64,000 nt of DNA from Aquabacterium humicola (GTDB lineage Bacteria; Pseudomonadota; Gammaproteobacteria; Burkholderiales; Burkholderiaceae_C): the NCBI RefSeq assembly GCF_030167915.1, contig NZ_JARGNB010000001.1, positions 62,001-126,000 of the forward strand, read 5' to 3'. Below are positions 34,012-42,441 of this stretch, piece by piece. A program made the position numbers and the translations under genes. The first letter of the stretch is position 1. Every line of letters starts with the position of its first letter. Below the pieces are notes generated by a model that worked only from the letters and a program-made list of their open reading frames with translations, ran no database searches and was not told the origin of the DNA.

Positions 34012-34087
34012 TGGCTCCCCGACCTGGGCTCGAACCAGGGACCTACGGATTAACAGTCCGGCGCTCTACCGACTGAGCTATCGGGGA
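34012..34087 (-). tRNA. tRNA-Asn (GTT)
   Basis: 76 bases with encoded CCA. The acceptor stem TCCCCGA pairs with TCGGGGA; the D-arm contains AGCTCAGTCGGTAGAGC, the anticodon loop CTGTTAAT with anticodon GTT, and the T-arm GGTTCGAGCC. A -10-like TATACT is 12 bases upstream (34100-34105 on the plus strand as AGTATA). Its 3' end faces the accessory island. Confidence 0.97.
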
Positions 34088-34146
34088 AGTGAGCCTCGCA
34101 GTATAGCCCAACTTTTTCGGCCGTCCAGATCGGCCGCCTCAAGCCG

Positions 34147-36279
34147 TCAAAACTGCACGTTCAGCGACGCGTGTGCGCGGCGCGGGGCCAGCGGGTACAG
34201 GTAGGCGTGGCTGAACTGGTACGGGGTCTCCTTCCAGGCACGGCGGTCGGCCACGTTGTCGATGCCGGCGCGCCAGGTCAGCGTGGTGGGGCCGGCCTTC
34301 ATCGCGTAGCGCAGGCCCAGGTCGATGCGGGTCCAGCCGGCGGCGACGATGCTGTTGTCGGGCAGCACGGCGCGGTCGCCCTCGTGGCTGACGAAACCCA
34401 GCAGCGCCAGGCCGGGCAGGGTCGGCACGTTGTACGCGGCCTGGGCCTTGAGCGCGATCTTCGGCACGTTCGTGGGCCGCTTATCTTCGACGCTAGGGTT
34501 GCTGTTGCCTTCGATCCGGGCCTTGAGAAGCATCGCGCTTCCCCGCAGGCTGAAGGCACCCAGCCTGGCCTCGGCCTCGGCCTCGATGCCGCGGTGGCGC
34601 TGCTCGCCATCGGCGCGGCGGATGCAGGTGCCGTCGTCGTCGCAGCTGCCGATGTCGGCCCACAGCGGGCGGCGGATGTCGAAGAGGGTCACGCCGGCGT
34701 CGACCGCGGTGCTGCGGTGCTTCAGGCCGGCTTCGAGCTGCCGGCTCTTCAGCGCGGGCAGCGGCTGGCCGCGGTTGAGGTAGCGCGCACGGTTCGGCGC
34801 CACCTCGGTTTCCACGCCCTGGCCCCAGCTGGCGTAGGCCATCGTCGCGGGGCTCAGCTGGTGGCTGATGGCGAGCCACGGGGTGCTCAGCGTCTGCTCG
34901 TAGTCGGTCGGGCGCGAGCCGTCGGTGCGCACGCTGGCGCGCTCGACCTTCGAGCTGCGCAGGCCGGCCCACAGCGTGGTGTCTCGGGTGATCGCCACCT
35001 GGTCCTGCAGGCGCAGCTCGGTGCTGCGTTCGTCGCGGTTCGTGTTCTCGTCGGTCAGCGTCGGGTCGGCGGGGGCGATCGCGCTGCCGTCGATGTGGCC
35101 GACGCCCACCCAGTTGTAGGCCTGGCGGTTGAAGCGCGCGTCGAGGCGCGTGGCCATCAGGCCGACGGTGAAGCGGTGCTCCATGCCAGCCAGCGTGGTG
35201 CGGCCGCTCAGGGCGGCGTCCAGCACGTCGGTGTCGCGGCGTTCGCCTTCGCTGCGGAAGTCGTAGAAGTCGAACGTGCCGTCGCTGCAGTAGCGGTCGT
35301 AGTTGTTCTCGGCGCTGCAGCCGAAGGGGAAGGCCACGCGGTCGTCGCTGCGCAGGCGCTGGGTCATCGCCTGCACGCTGAGCTTCCAGTCGGGCCGCAG
35401 CTCGTGCGTGTAGCGCAGCGATGCGGTGCGGCCTTCCAGCACCACCGGCAGGCTCCACGGCTGGTTGTTGAGGTTGGTGCGCGGGTCGATGGCACCGGCA
35501 TCGGGCAGGCGGCTGCCCAGCAGGCTGAAGCCGGGCAGGCTGGGCTGGCGCTGGCGGCTCCATTCGAGCTCGGCTTCGATGAGGCTCCCCGGGCCCAAGC
35601 GCGCGTCGGCGGCCAGTGCCAGCAGGTGGCGGCGGCCTTCGGCATGGCGCAGCTGCGGGTCCAGCTTCTCGGCGTCGGCGTTGATGCGCCAGCCGAATGA
35701 TCCGGTAGCGCCGTTGGTGCCGCTGCGGTCGGACAGGTCCAGCGATGCGCCGACGCTGCCGCCTTGTTCCACGCCGATGGCTGCGCTGCGCAGCCCGGCC
35801 ACCGGCCGCTTGACCACCAGGTTCACCAGGCCGCCGGGGGCGCTGGTGCCGGCCTGCAGGCCGGAGGTGCCCTTCAGCACCTCGATGGCCTGCTTGTTCG
35901 CCAGGCCGATGGCGGTCTCGGCATTGATCGGCAGACCGTCGCGGCGGTAGTTGTAGCGGTTGTCCAGCACGAAACCGCGGATGGTCAGGCTGCTCCAGTA
36001 GCCGGGTGAGTTGTAGGCGTCGCTCAGGCTGGCGTCGAGCCGGGTGATGTCGGCCAGCGTCGAGATCGCGGCGTCGGCCAGCTGGTCGGTGCCGATGGCG
36101 GTGGCCGACATCGGCAGCTTTCCGATCGGCACGCCGTTGAACCCGGCGACACTGGCATTGGCCTGCGTGCGGCCGGTGACGGTGACGGTTTGCGCCGCGG
36201 CGCTGCTGCTGTCCTGGGCCAGCGCCTGCAGCGCGGCGAGGGCCAGCGTTCCTAACGCGAAACAAGTGCGGAGTGCCAT
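34147..36279 (-). CDS. TonB-dependent outer-membrane receptor, probable thiamine-compound importer
   Basis: 710 residues: signal peptide (ALGTLALAALQALAQ), plug domain (about 45-160; RGFVLDNRYNYRRDGLP and the GLVNLVVKRP end of the plug), and a 22-strand type barrel ending in the outer-membrane C-terminal Phe (HASLNVQF). By protein sequence it looks like a siderophore-type receptor. But a TPP riboswitch lies in its leader, about 90 bases upstream, so the transported ligand is more likely thiamine or a derivative. An AAGGTCA stretch precedes the ATG at 36279. Transport needs TonB-ExbBD, not encoded here. Confidence 0.9.
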   Translation of the reverse strand: MALRTCFALGTLALAALQALAQDSSSAAAQTVTVTGRTQANASVAGFNGVPIGKLPMSATAIGTDQLADAAISTLADITRLDASLSDAYNSPGYWSSLTIRGFVLDNRYNYRRDGLPINAETAIGLANKQAIEVLKGTSGLQAGTSAPGGLVNLVVKRPVAGLRSAAIGVEQGGSVGASLDLSDRSGTNGATGSFGWRINADAEKLDPQLRHAEGRRHLLALAADARLGPGSLIEAELEWSRQRQPSLPGFSLLGSRLPDAGAIDPRTNLNNQPWSLPVVLEGRTASLRYTHELRPDWKLSVQAMTQRLRSDDRVAFPFGCSAENNYDRYCSDGTFDFYDFRSEGERRDTDVLDAALSGRTTLAGMEHRFTVGLMATRLDARFNRQAYNWVGVGHIDGSAIAPADPTLTDENTNRDERSTELRLQDQVAITRDTTLWAGLRSSKVERASVRTDGSRPTDYEQTLSTPWLAISHQLSPATMAYASWGQGVETEVAPNRARYLNRGQPLPALKSRQLEAGLKHRSTAVDAGVTLFDIRRPLWADIGSCDDDGTCIRRADGEQRHRGIEAEAEARLGAFSLRGSAMLLKARIEGNSNPSVEDKRPTNVPKIALKAQAAYNVPTLPGLALLGFVSHEGDRAVLPDNSIVAAGWTRIDLGLRYAMKAGPTTLTWRAGIDNVADRRAWKETPYQFSHAYLYPLAPRRAHASLNVQF

Positions 36280-36370
36280 CGTGTGACCTTCGATGCGTCG
36301 ATGGCAGGTGGGCAAACACTGCAGACGGTGCGCGCCGGGAGACGACAGAGTTGGCGCGCCGTTCGAGAGC

Positions 36371-36458
36371 TGCTTCCCTGCGCGAGGATTACCTCAGTCA
36401 GGTTCAAAGGGACTGTCTCAGTCGCGCCTGCTTGCACCGGCGCAACACCCCTAGCGAA
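36371..36458 (-). promoter_or_regulatory. TPP (thi-box) riboswitch
   Basis: The minus strand reads CTAGGGGTG near 36455, then a variable P3 stem, GACTGAGA near 36420, CCCTTTGAACCTGA near 36410, then GGTAATCCTCGCGCAGGGAAGC to 36371. These are the conserved TPP-aptamer blocks (AGGGGTGC, CTGAGA, CCCTTTGAACCTGAT, GxTAAT, GCGxAGGGAA) in the right order and spacing. Between it and the receptor start, GCGCGCC and GGCGCGC (about 36330-36358) can form a hairpin without a clear T-run, so the expression platform may be a weak terminator or act on translation. Ligand binding should lower receptor expression. Confidence 0.92.
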
Positions 36459-36572
36459 GCCGCGCGGCCGGTCGGGTGGACCCGCCGCGAGGAGAACGGA
36501 TTATCGACGACGGGTGTCGCTTGGTTGCGACGGCAGGGACATCGCAGCCTTGCGCTGCGTCAGTCGTCCAGG

Positions 36573-37622
36573 TCAGTCGTCGAACGAGGGCGTCTCGACG
36601 CCCAGCACCTTGTGCAACTTCGGGCTGGTGGTCGTGTACTGCAGCAGCACGCGCTTGTCGGGGAAGACGTAGGGCGCGGCGCCGAAGGCGGCCAGCGCCG
36701 CTTCGTGGAAGCCCGAGAGGATCAGCTTCTTCTTGCCCGGGTAGGTGTTGACGTCGCCGACCGCGAAGATGCCCGGGATGTTGGTCTCGAACTTCTCGGT
36801 GTCGACGGTGACCTGCTTGCGCTCGATGCCGAGGCCCCATTCGGCGATGGGCCCCAGCTTCGGGCTCAGACCGAAGAAGACCAGCAGCATCTCCAGCGGC
36901 ACGATGCGCGTCACCGCGTCGGCGCCGGTGACCTTCAGGCCGGTGAGGCGGCCCGCCTTCTCTTCGATGCCGGTGGCCTGGCCGACGATGAACTGCATCT
37001 GCAGGGCATCGCACAGCTCGCGCATCTTGGCCACCGAGGCCGGCGCGGCGCGGAAGCCGTCGCGGCGGTGGACCAGGATGACGCTGGCGGCCTGGTTCGG
37101 CCCTTCCTGCGCGAAGTTCAGCGCCCAGTCCAGCGCCGAGTCGCCGCCGCCGACGATCACCAGTTCCTTGCCGGCGAACTGGGCGGGGTCGCGCACGCGG
37201 TAGAAGACCTGGCTGTCGTTGTACTTGTCGAGGCCCTCGACCTTCAGTTGCCGCGGCTGGAAGGCGCCGACGCCGCCGGCGACGAAGACGGTCTTCGTCA
37301 GGAACTGCGTGCCGCGGCTGGTCTCGACGAAGAAGCGGCCGTCTTCCTGGCGCTCGACGCGGGTGACTTCCTGGCCCAGGTGGAAGGTGGCGCCGAAGGG
37401 CTCGATCTGCTTGAGCAGGCTGTCGGTCAGCTCGCGGCCGGTGCACACGGGCACCGCGGGGATGTCGTAGATCGGCTTGTCGGGGTACAGCTCGATGCAC
37501 TGCCCGCCGGGGTAGGCGAGCGAGTCGACGATGTGGGCCTTGATCTCCAGCAGGCCGAGCTCGAAGACCTGGAACAGGCCGACGGGGCCGGCGCCGACGA
37601 TGACGGCATCGGTTTCGATCAT
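36573..37622 (-). CDS. Ferredoxin-NADP+ reductase (thioredoxin-reductase-like type)
   Basis: 349-residue flavoprotein with FAD-binding GAGPVGLF at the N-terminus, NADP-binding GGGDSALDW in the middle (about 165), and C-terminal FAD motif [17 protein letters not shown]. The CxxC of true thioredoxin reductases is missing, which is diagnostic of the TrxR-like ferredoxin reductases of the Bacillus YumC/Rhodopseudomonas type. It should pass electrons between NADPH and ferredoxin. The fdxA gene lies directly upstream on the same strand, 43 bases away. Confidence 0.9.
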   Translation of the reverse strand: MIETDAVIVGAGPVGLFQVFELGLLEIKAHIVDSLAYPGGQCIELYPDKPIYDIPAVPVCTGRELTDSLLKQIEPFGATFHLGQEVTRVERQEDGRFFVETSRGTQFLTKTVFVAGGVGAFQPRQLKVEGLDKYNDSQVFYRVRDPAQFAGKELVIVGGGDSALDWALNFAQEGPNQAASVILVHRRDGFRAAPASVAKMRELCDALQMQFIVGQATGIEEKAGRLTGLKVTGADAVTRIVPLEMLLVFFGLSPKLGPIAEWGLGIERKQVTVDTEKFETNIPGIFAVGDVNTYPGKKKLILSGFHEAALAAFGAAPYVFPDKRVLLQYTTTSPKLHKVLGVETPSFDD

Positions 37623-37665
37623 CGGGAAGCGGCTGGATCGGCCCGGGTTGCGCCGACGGACCCGA

Positions 37666-37989
37666 TCAGCGGATCAGTTCCTGGATCTTGTCCTTGCGGT
37701 CTTTCCACTCGTCCGCATCCGGCAGCGCGGCCTTGCGCTTGGTGATGCTGGGCCACTGCTTCGCGAGGTCGGCGTTGATCTTGATGAACGCCAGCTGGTC
37801 GCTCGGCACGTCTTCCTCGGGCAGGATCGCGTTGACCGGGCACTCGGGGATGCACACCGCGCAGTCGATGCACTCGTCGGGATCGATCGTGAGGAAGTTC
37901 GGGCCCTCACGGAAGCAGTCGACCGGACAGACGTCGACGCAGTCGGTGTACTTGCAGCGGATGCACGATTCGGTGACGACGTGGGTCAT
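37666..37989 (-). CDS. fdxA: 7Fe-type ferredoxin FdxA
   Basis: 107 residues. The N-terminal cluster region [17 protein letters not shown] and the second [12 protein letters not shown] provide the cysteines for a [3Fe-4S] and a [4Fe-4S] cluster; the C-terminal extension ([14 protein letters not shown]) is typical of FdxA. It is a low-potential electron carrier in the cytoplasm. It stands between the sulfate-reduction operon and the ferredoxin reductase gene, suggesting an electron path to a reductase such as CysI (inference). Confidence 0.95.
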   Translation of the reverse strand: MTHVVTESCIRCKYTDCVDVCPVDCFREGPNFLTIDPDECIDCAVCIPECPVNAILPEEDVPSDQLAFIKINADLAKQWPSITKRKAALPDADEWKDRKDKIQELIR

Positions 37990-38071
37990 GGGTCTGGCCA
38001 GGGTTGTTGGCGGCGGTTGAAGGCGGCGCTGTAGCGGCGGTTGACGCGGCCGGGGCGACGAAAGGCGGATT

Positions 38072-38821
38072 TTAAGGCTGCGGCGTGGTCTGGGATGTCG
38101 CCTGGGTATCGGCCGTGACCGTGGGTCGATCCAGCGCAAGGGCGCCGGCGCCGACGGTGACGACCGCCGGCCGCCCGGCATGCAGCACCGCGGCATCGGC
38201 CAGCGACTCGACGCGGTGCGTGCTGGTGATCGCATCCGGCCAGCCGGCGCGCGACACCACGCAGGCCGGCGCCTCGGCCGGCCAGCCGGCTTCGCGCAGC
38301 TTGCGCGACAGCGCGCCGAGCTGACGGCCGGCCATGTAGAAGACCTCGGTGTCGGCGCTGCGCGTGGCCTGCAGCGTGCCGAGCTGCGTCATCGCGGTGG
38401 TCAGGCTCACGCTGCGGCCGCTGCCGCGGCGGGTCAGCGGACGGGCGCTGTCGGCGGCGGCGGCCAGCGCGGCGGTGACGCCGGGCACGATCTCGTAGTC
38501 GATGCCGTGGCGCTGCAGCGCCTGCAGCTCTTCCTCGAGCCGGCCGAAGACGCTGGGGTCGCCGCCTTTCAGGCGCACGACGACGTCATGGGCTTGGGCC
38601 TCGCGCACCAGTCGCGCGTTGATCGCCTCCTGGTTCGCCGCCGGACCGAAGCCGCGCTTGCCGACGTCGACCCAGCGCGCCTGCGGTGCGAGCTCGCGCA
38701 GCGCGGGGTCGGTCAGCGCGTCGAACAGCACGACGTCGGCGGCGGCCAGCCGGCGCACGCCGCGCACGGTGATCAGGTCGGCCGCACCGGGCCCGGCACC
38801 GATGAAGATCACGCGGCCCAT
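38072..38821 (-). CDS. cobA: Uroporphyrinogen-III C-methyltransferase (siroheme branch)
   Basis: 249 residues, stand-alone SUMT. SAM-binding and active-site motifs: [14 protein letters not shown] at the N-terminus, [13 protein letters not shown], and [13 protein letters not shown]. It makes precorrin-2, the precursor of siroheme and cobalamin. Being the last gene of the sulfate-reduction operon, six bases after cysN, it most likely supplies siroheme to CysI. The dehydrogenase/ferrochelatase half found in CysG is absent here and must be encoded elsewhere. Confidence 0.92.
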   Translation of the reverse strand: MGRVIFIGAGPGAADLITVRGVRRLAAADVVLFDALTDPALRELAPQARWVDVGKRGFGPAANQEAINARLVREAQAHDVVVRLKGGDPSVFGRLEEELQALQRHGIDYEIVPGVTAALAAAADSARPLTRRGSGRSVSLTTAMTQLGTLQATRSADTEVFYMAGRQLGALSRKLREAGWPAEAPACVVSRAGWPDAITSTHRVESLADAAVLHAGRPAVVTVGAGALALDRPTVTADTQATSQTTPQP

Positions 38822-38826
38822 GGTGC

Positions 38827-40137
38827 TTACGCGGCGTTGGCCTTGCGCACCAGCAGCGCGCCGCTGGTGCGGTTGCTCGCGGGGTCGACCACGATCAGCG
38901 CGCCGCCGACGCGGTTGGTCTCGTAGGCCTCCAGCGGCAGCGGCTGCTGCAGCTCGACCGTGACGTGGCCGATCTCGTTGACGGCGAGCTCGTGCGCACC
39001 GGTCGGCTCCAGCGTATGGATGTCCAGGCGGTGCTCGATCGACGCGATGCGCGCCTGCACCCAGCGGTTGCCGTGGCGCACCCAGTACTTGCGGCCGACC
39101 TGCGCGGGCTCGGTGTCCAGCCAGGCCAGCGTGGCGTCGAAGCGCTGCGTGGGCTTCAGGCTGTCGGGACTGGCGATCCAGTCGCCGCGCGAGATGTCGA
39201 GCTGGCGGTCGAGCACGATGCCGGCCGATTCGCCGGCCTGGGCCGACGGCACGGTGCTGCCGGCGCGACGCACTTCGGCGACGGTCGCGCGTTCACCGCT
39301 CGGGAAGACCTGGATCGAGTCACCCGCGCGCACGTTGCCGTGGGCGATGCGGCCCCAGAAGACGCGCGGCAGGTGGCCGGCGCCATCGGCTTCGACGCCG
39401 GCATCGCGCGCGACGTACTGCACCGGCTGCAGCAGTTCACCGGCGGTGCGCTCCTGCGTCGTCGGCAGCGATTCCAGCAGCTCGAGCAGCGACGGGCCGT
39501 CGTACCACGCGGCGTCGAGCTTGCGCGTGACGTTGTCGCCGCGCAGCGCGCTGACCGGGATGATGCCGGCCACGTCGCGGATGACGGCTTCTTCGGCGAA
39601 GTTCAGCAGCGCATCGCGCGTGGCCTCGAACGCGGCCTGCGGCTGGTCGACGGCGTCGAGCTTGTTCACCGCGAACACGATGCTCGGCACGCGCAGCAGG
39701 TGTGCCAGCAGCGCGTGGCGGCGTGTCTGCGGCAGCAGCTGAACCGGCTTCTGCTGCCAGTCGATCTTCGTGATGTCCACCAGCACGACGGCGGCATCGC
39801 TGCCCGCGGCCGCGGTGACCATGTTGCGCGTGTACTGCTCGTGGCCCGGCGCGTCGGCGATGATGAACTTGCGCTGGCGCGTCGCGAAGTAGCGGTAGGC
39901 GACGTCGATCGTGATGCCCTGTTCGCGCTCGGCCTCCAGGCCGTCGGTCAGCAGCGACAGGTCGATCGGCTCGCCGGCGGCGCGCTTGTGCAGGTTGTCG
40001 AGCTGGTCGGCGAGGATGGCCTGCGCATCGAACAGCAGGCGGCCGATCAGCGTGCTCTTGCCGTCGTCGACGCTGCCGGCGGTCAGGAATCTCAGGGCGC
40101 GGTGGTCGGGTTGTTGTTGCTTCAGCACGGCGCTCAT
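38827..40137 (-). CDS. cysN: Sulfate adenylyltransferase subunit 1, GTPase
   Basis: 436 residues, without a fused CysC kinase. GTPase motifs: G1 GSVDDGKST, G3 DAPGHEQYTRNM, G4 NKLD. Two beta-barrel domains follow. With CysD it forms ATP sulfurylase, coupling GTP hydrolysis to adenosine 5'-phosphosulfate formation. It starts two bases after cysD ends. No APS kinase is present in the operon, which fits direct reduction of APS by the CysH encoded upstream. Confidence 0.96.
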   Translation of the reverse strand: MSAVLKQQQPDHRALRFLTAGSVDDGKSTLIGRLLFDAQAILADQLDNLHKRAAGEPIDLSLLTDGLEAEREQGITIDVAYRYFATRQRKFIIADAPGHEQYTRNMVTAAAGSDAAVVLVDITKIDWQQKPVQLLPQTRRHALLAHLLRVPSIVFAVNKLDAVDQPQAAFEATRDALLNFAEEAVIRDVAGIIPVSALRGDNVTRKLDAAWYDGPSLLELLESLPTTQERTAGELLQPVQYVARDAGVEADGAGHLPRVFWGRIAHGNVRAGDSIQVFPSGERATVAEVRRAGSTVPSAQAGESAGIVLDRQLDISRGDWIASPDSLKPTQRFDATLAWLDTEPAQVGRKYWVRHGNRWVQARIASIEHRLDIHTLEPTGAHELAVNEIGHVTVELQQPLPLEAYETNRVGGALIVVDPASNRTSGALLVRKANAA

Positions 40138-40139
40138 GA

Positions 40140-41099
40140 TCAGAAATACCCTTCCTTCTTGCGGCGCTCCATCGAGGCATCCGACGTGCGGTCGTCCATG
40201 CGCGTGGCGCCGCGCTCGCTGACGGTCACGGTCAGCGTCTCGGCGACGATGTCGGCGGCGGTCTCGGCGCCGCTTTCGACCGGGCAGGTGCAGGTCATGT
40301 CGCCGACGGTGCGAAAGCGCACGGTCGCGGTCTCGACCGTCTCGCCGGCCGCCGGCGGCGTCACGCCGGTCACCGGCACCAGCAGGCCCTTGCGGCGGAT
40401 CACCTCGCGCTGGTGCGCGAAGTACAGGTTCGGCAGCGGGATGTTCTCGCGCGCGATGTAGAGCCAGACGTCGAGCTCGGTCCAGTTCGAGATCGGGAAC
40501 GAGCGGAAGTGCTCGCCGGGGCGGTGGCGGGTGTTGAACAGCGTCCACAGCTCGGGCCGCTGCTCCTTCGGCTGCCATTGGCCGAAGCTGTCGCGGTGGC
40601 TGAAGATGCGCTCCTTCGCGCGCGCCTTCTCCTCGTCGCGCCGCGCGCCGCCGATCAGGCAGTCGAAGCGGTGTTCTTCGATCGCTTCGAGCAGGGTCAC
40701 GGTCTGGTGGCCGTTGCGCGATTCGAGCGGATCGGCCAGGCGCACGGTGCCGCGCTTGATCGAATCCTCGAGGTGGCCGACGACCAGGCGCTCGCCCATC
40801 TCGGCGACACGCTGGTCGCGGAACTCGATCACCTCGGGGAAGTTGTGGCCGGTGTCGACGTGCAGCAGCGGGAAGGGCAGCTTGCCCTTGAAGTCATTGC
40901 CGTCGATGCGCGTCTTGAAGGCCTTCTCGGCGAGACGGAGCACGACGCACGAATCTTTGCCGCCGGAGAACAGCAGCGCGGGACGCTCGAACGTGGCCGC
41001 GACCTCGCGCAGGATGAAGATCGCCTCTTCCTCCAGCCAGTCGAGGTGGCGGTGGTCGAGTTCGGGCAGCAGTTGGTCGAGGTCGACGCGGGCATTCAT
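40140..41099 (-). CDS. cysD: Sulfate adenylyltransferase subunit 2
   Basis: 319 residues of the PP-loop superfamily: the PP motif LFSGGKDSCVVL binds ATP; HVDTGHNFPEV and the C-terminal RRKKEGYF are family hallmarks. It catalyses adenylylation of sulfate with CysN. Its ATG overlaps the cysH stop by four bases, giving translational coupling. Confidence 0.97.
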   Translation of the reverse strand: MNARVDLDQLLPELDHRHLDWLEEEAIFILREVAATFERPALLFSGGKDSCVVLRLAEKAFKTRIDGNDFKGKLPFPLLHVDTGHNFPEVIEFRDQRVAEMGERLVVGHLEDSIKRGTVRLADPLESRNGHQTVTLLEAIEEHRFDCLIGGARRDEEKARAKERIFSHRDSFGQWQPKEQRPELWTLFNTRHRPGEHFRSFPISNWTELDVWLYIARENIPLPNLYFAHQREVIRRKGLLVPVTGVTPPAAGETVETATVRFRTVGDMTCTCPVESGAETAADIVAETLTVTVSERGATRMDDRTSDASMERRKKEGYF

Positions 41100-41872
41100 A
41101 CACGGTTCTCCACGGGGCGCTGCAGCAGGCTGACGGCGCCGCCTTCTTGTTCGTCGGCGGCTGCACTGACGTGCAGGCCGCACTCCTTGGCGTTGTCCTG
41201 TTCCCACCACCAGCGGCCGGCGCGGAAGTCTTCGCCGACGGCGATGGCCCGGGTGCACGGCGCGCAACCGATGCTCGGCATGAACTGGTCGTGCAGCGGG
41301 TTGTACGGGACGTCGTTGCTGGCGATGTAGTGCCAGACGTCGTTCCAGGTCCAGTCGGCGAGCACGTTGAGCTTGGCGCGGCCGGCGTCGTCGCGGTCCT
41401 CGAACGGCACCTCGCCGCGCGCATCGCTCTGCTCGCGGCGCAGGCCGGTGATCCACGCGCTGCGATCGGCCAGCATGCGCGACAGCGGCTCGAGCTTCCT
41501 CAGCCCGCAGCAGGCCTTGCGCAGCTCCAGGCTCTTGTACATCGGCTCTTCGCCGTTCTGCTTCACGAAGTGCACGACCGCCTGGTGCTTCGGCTGGTAG
41601 ACCTCGACCTTGAGCCGATAGCGCTGCTCGATGCGGCCGATCAGCGCGACGGTTTCGGGATGCAGCTTGCCGGTCTCCAGCGTGCCGATCGCGATGGGCA
41701 GGTGATGGCGCGCGATCAGGTCGGTGATCACCATGTCCTCGGCGCCGAGGCTGGTGGCCTGCACGATGCGGCCGGCATGATCATGCGCGGCCTGCTTCAG
41801 CTGCGCGACGGTGCGCGCGACGCGGTCTTCGAAGCCCGGGGTGGCGCGGGCGTAGAGGTCGATCGCGCTCAT
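41096..41872 (-). CDS. cysH: Adenosine 5'-phosphosulfate (APS) reductase
   Basis: 258-residue phosphoadenylyl/adenylyl-sulfate reductase. Two cysteine pairs, CC in RKACCGLRK and C-x2-C in GCAPCTRA, bind a [4Fe-4S] cluster and mark it as the APS-using type rather than the PAPS-using one. The nucleophilic cysteine is in the C-terminal KECGLH. It reduces APS to sulfite with thioredoxin. Starts one base after the DUF934 stop. Confidence 0.95.
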   Translation of the reverse strand: MSAIDLYARATPGFEDRVARTVAQLKQAAHDHAGRIVQATSLGAEDMVITDLIARHHLPIAIGTLETGKLHPETVALIGRIEQRYRLKVEVYQPKHQAVVHFVKQNGEEPMYKSLELRKACCGLRKLEPLSRMLADRSAWITGLRREQSDARGEVPFEDRDDAGRAKLNVLADWTWNDVWHYIASNDVPYNPLHDQFMPSIGCAPCTRAIAVGEDFRAGRWWWEQDNAKECGLHVSAAADEQEGGAVSLLQRPVENRV

Positions 41873-41873
41873 G

Positions 41874-42425
41874 TCAGATCCCCTCGCCGACGAACGAATC
41901 GGCCTTGCGCTGCGCGTGCGCCTGGGCCTCGGCCGCGACATCGCGCGCGAAGGCGGGCTGCGTCTGCTTGACGTCGCCCTGGTAGTGGCCGGGGAAGAAG
42001 TTCAGCGCGCGGCGCGCCGACTCCAGCTTCTGGTCATGGCGCAGCTTCACCGCGTCGAAGCCGGTGCGGGCCAGCAGCGGCATCATGTCGACGACCACGT
42101 CGCCGGTGGCGCGCACTTCGCCCGCGTAGCGGTAGCGCGAGCGCAGCAGGCGCGCCTGGCTGTAGGCCCGGCCGTCGATCCACTTCGGGAACTGCAGGGC
42201 GATCAGCGCCAGGCGCGGCAGGTCGGGCACCAGCGTCTCGATGTCGGTGTCGTTCGGAACGATGACGCCGGTGGGCAGGTTTGCGGGCCACGACTCGCGC
42301 ACCGCGTGCCATTGCTCCAGGCTCAGCAGCAGGTGCGCGCGCGGCGCGGGGTTCTGGATCGGGCCGTCTTCGCCGCCGGCGACGTGCCACTGGTCGTGGT
42401 GGGTGTCGATGAACTTCATGGTCAT
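41874..42425 (-). CDS. DUF934 protein of the sulfate-reduction operon
   Basis: 183 residues from the ATG at 42425 (a second ATG at 42419 is equally possible). The sequence has the DUF934 hallmarks: GVIVPNDTDIETL, IALQFPKWIDGRAYSQARLLRSRY and GDVVVDMMPLLARTGFDA. The family has no known catalytic function but is almost always encoded between cysI and cysH in proteobacteria, as here, so a role in sulfite reduction or assembly is likely. Confidence 0.93.
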   Translation of the reverse strand: MTMKFIDTHHDQWHVAGGEDGPIQNPAPRAHLLLSLEQWHAVRESWPANLPTGVIVPNDTDIETLVPDLPRLALIALQFPKWIDGRAYSQARLLRSRYRYAGEVRATGDVVVDMMPLLARTGFDAVKLRHDQKLESARRALNFFPGHYQGDVKQTQPAFARDVAAEAQAHAQRKADSFVGEGI

Positions 42426-42441
42426 GGCGTTCAGAAGGCGG

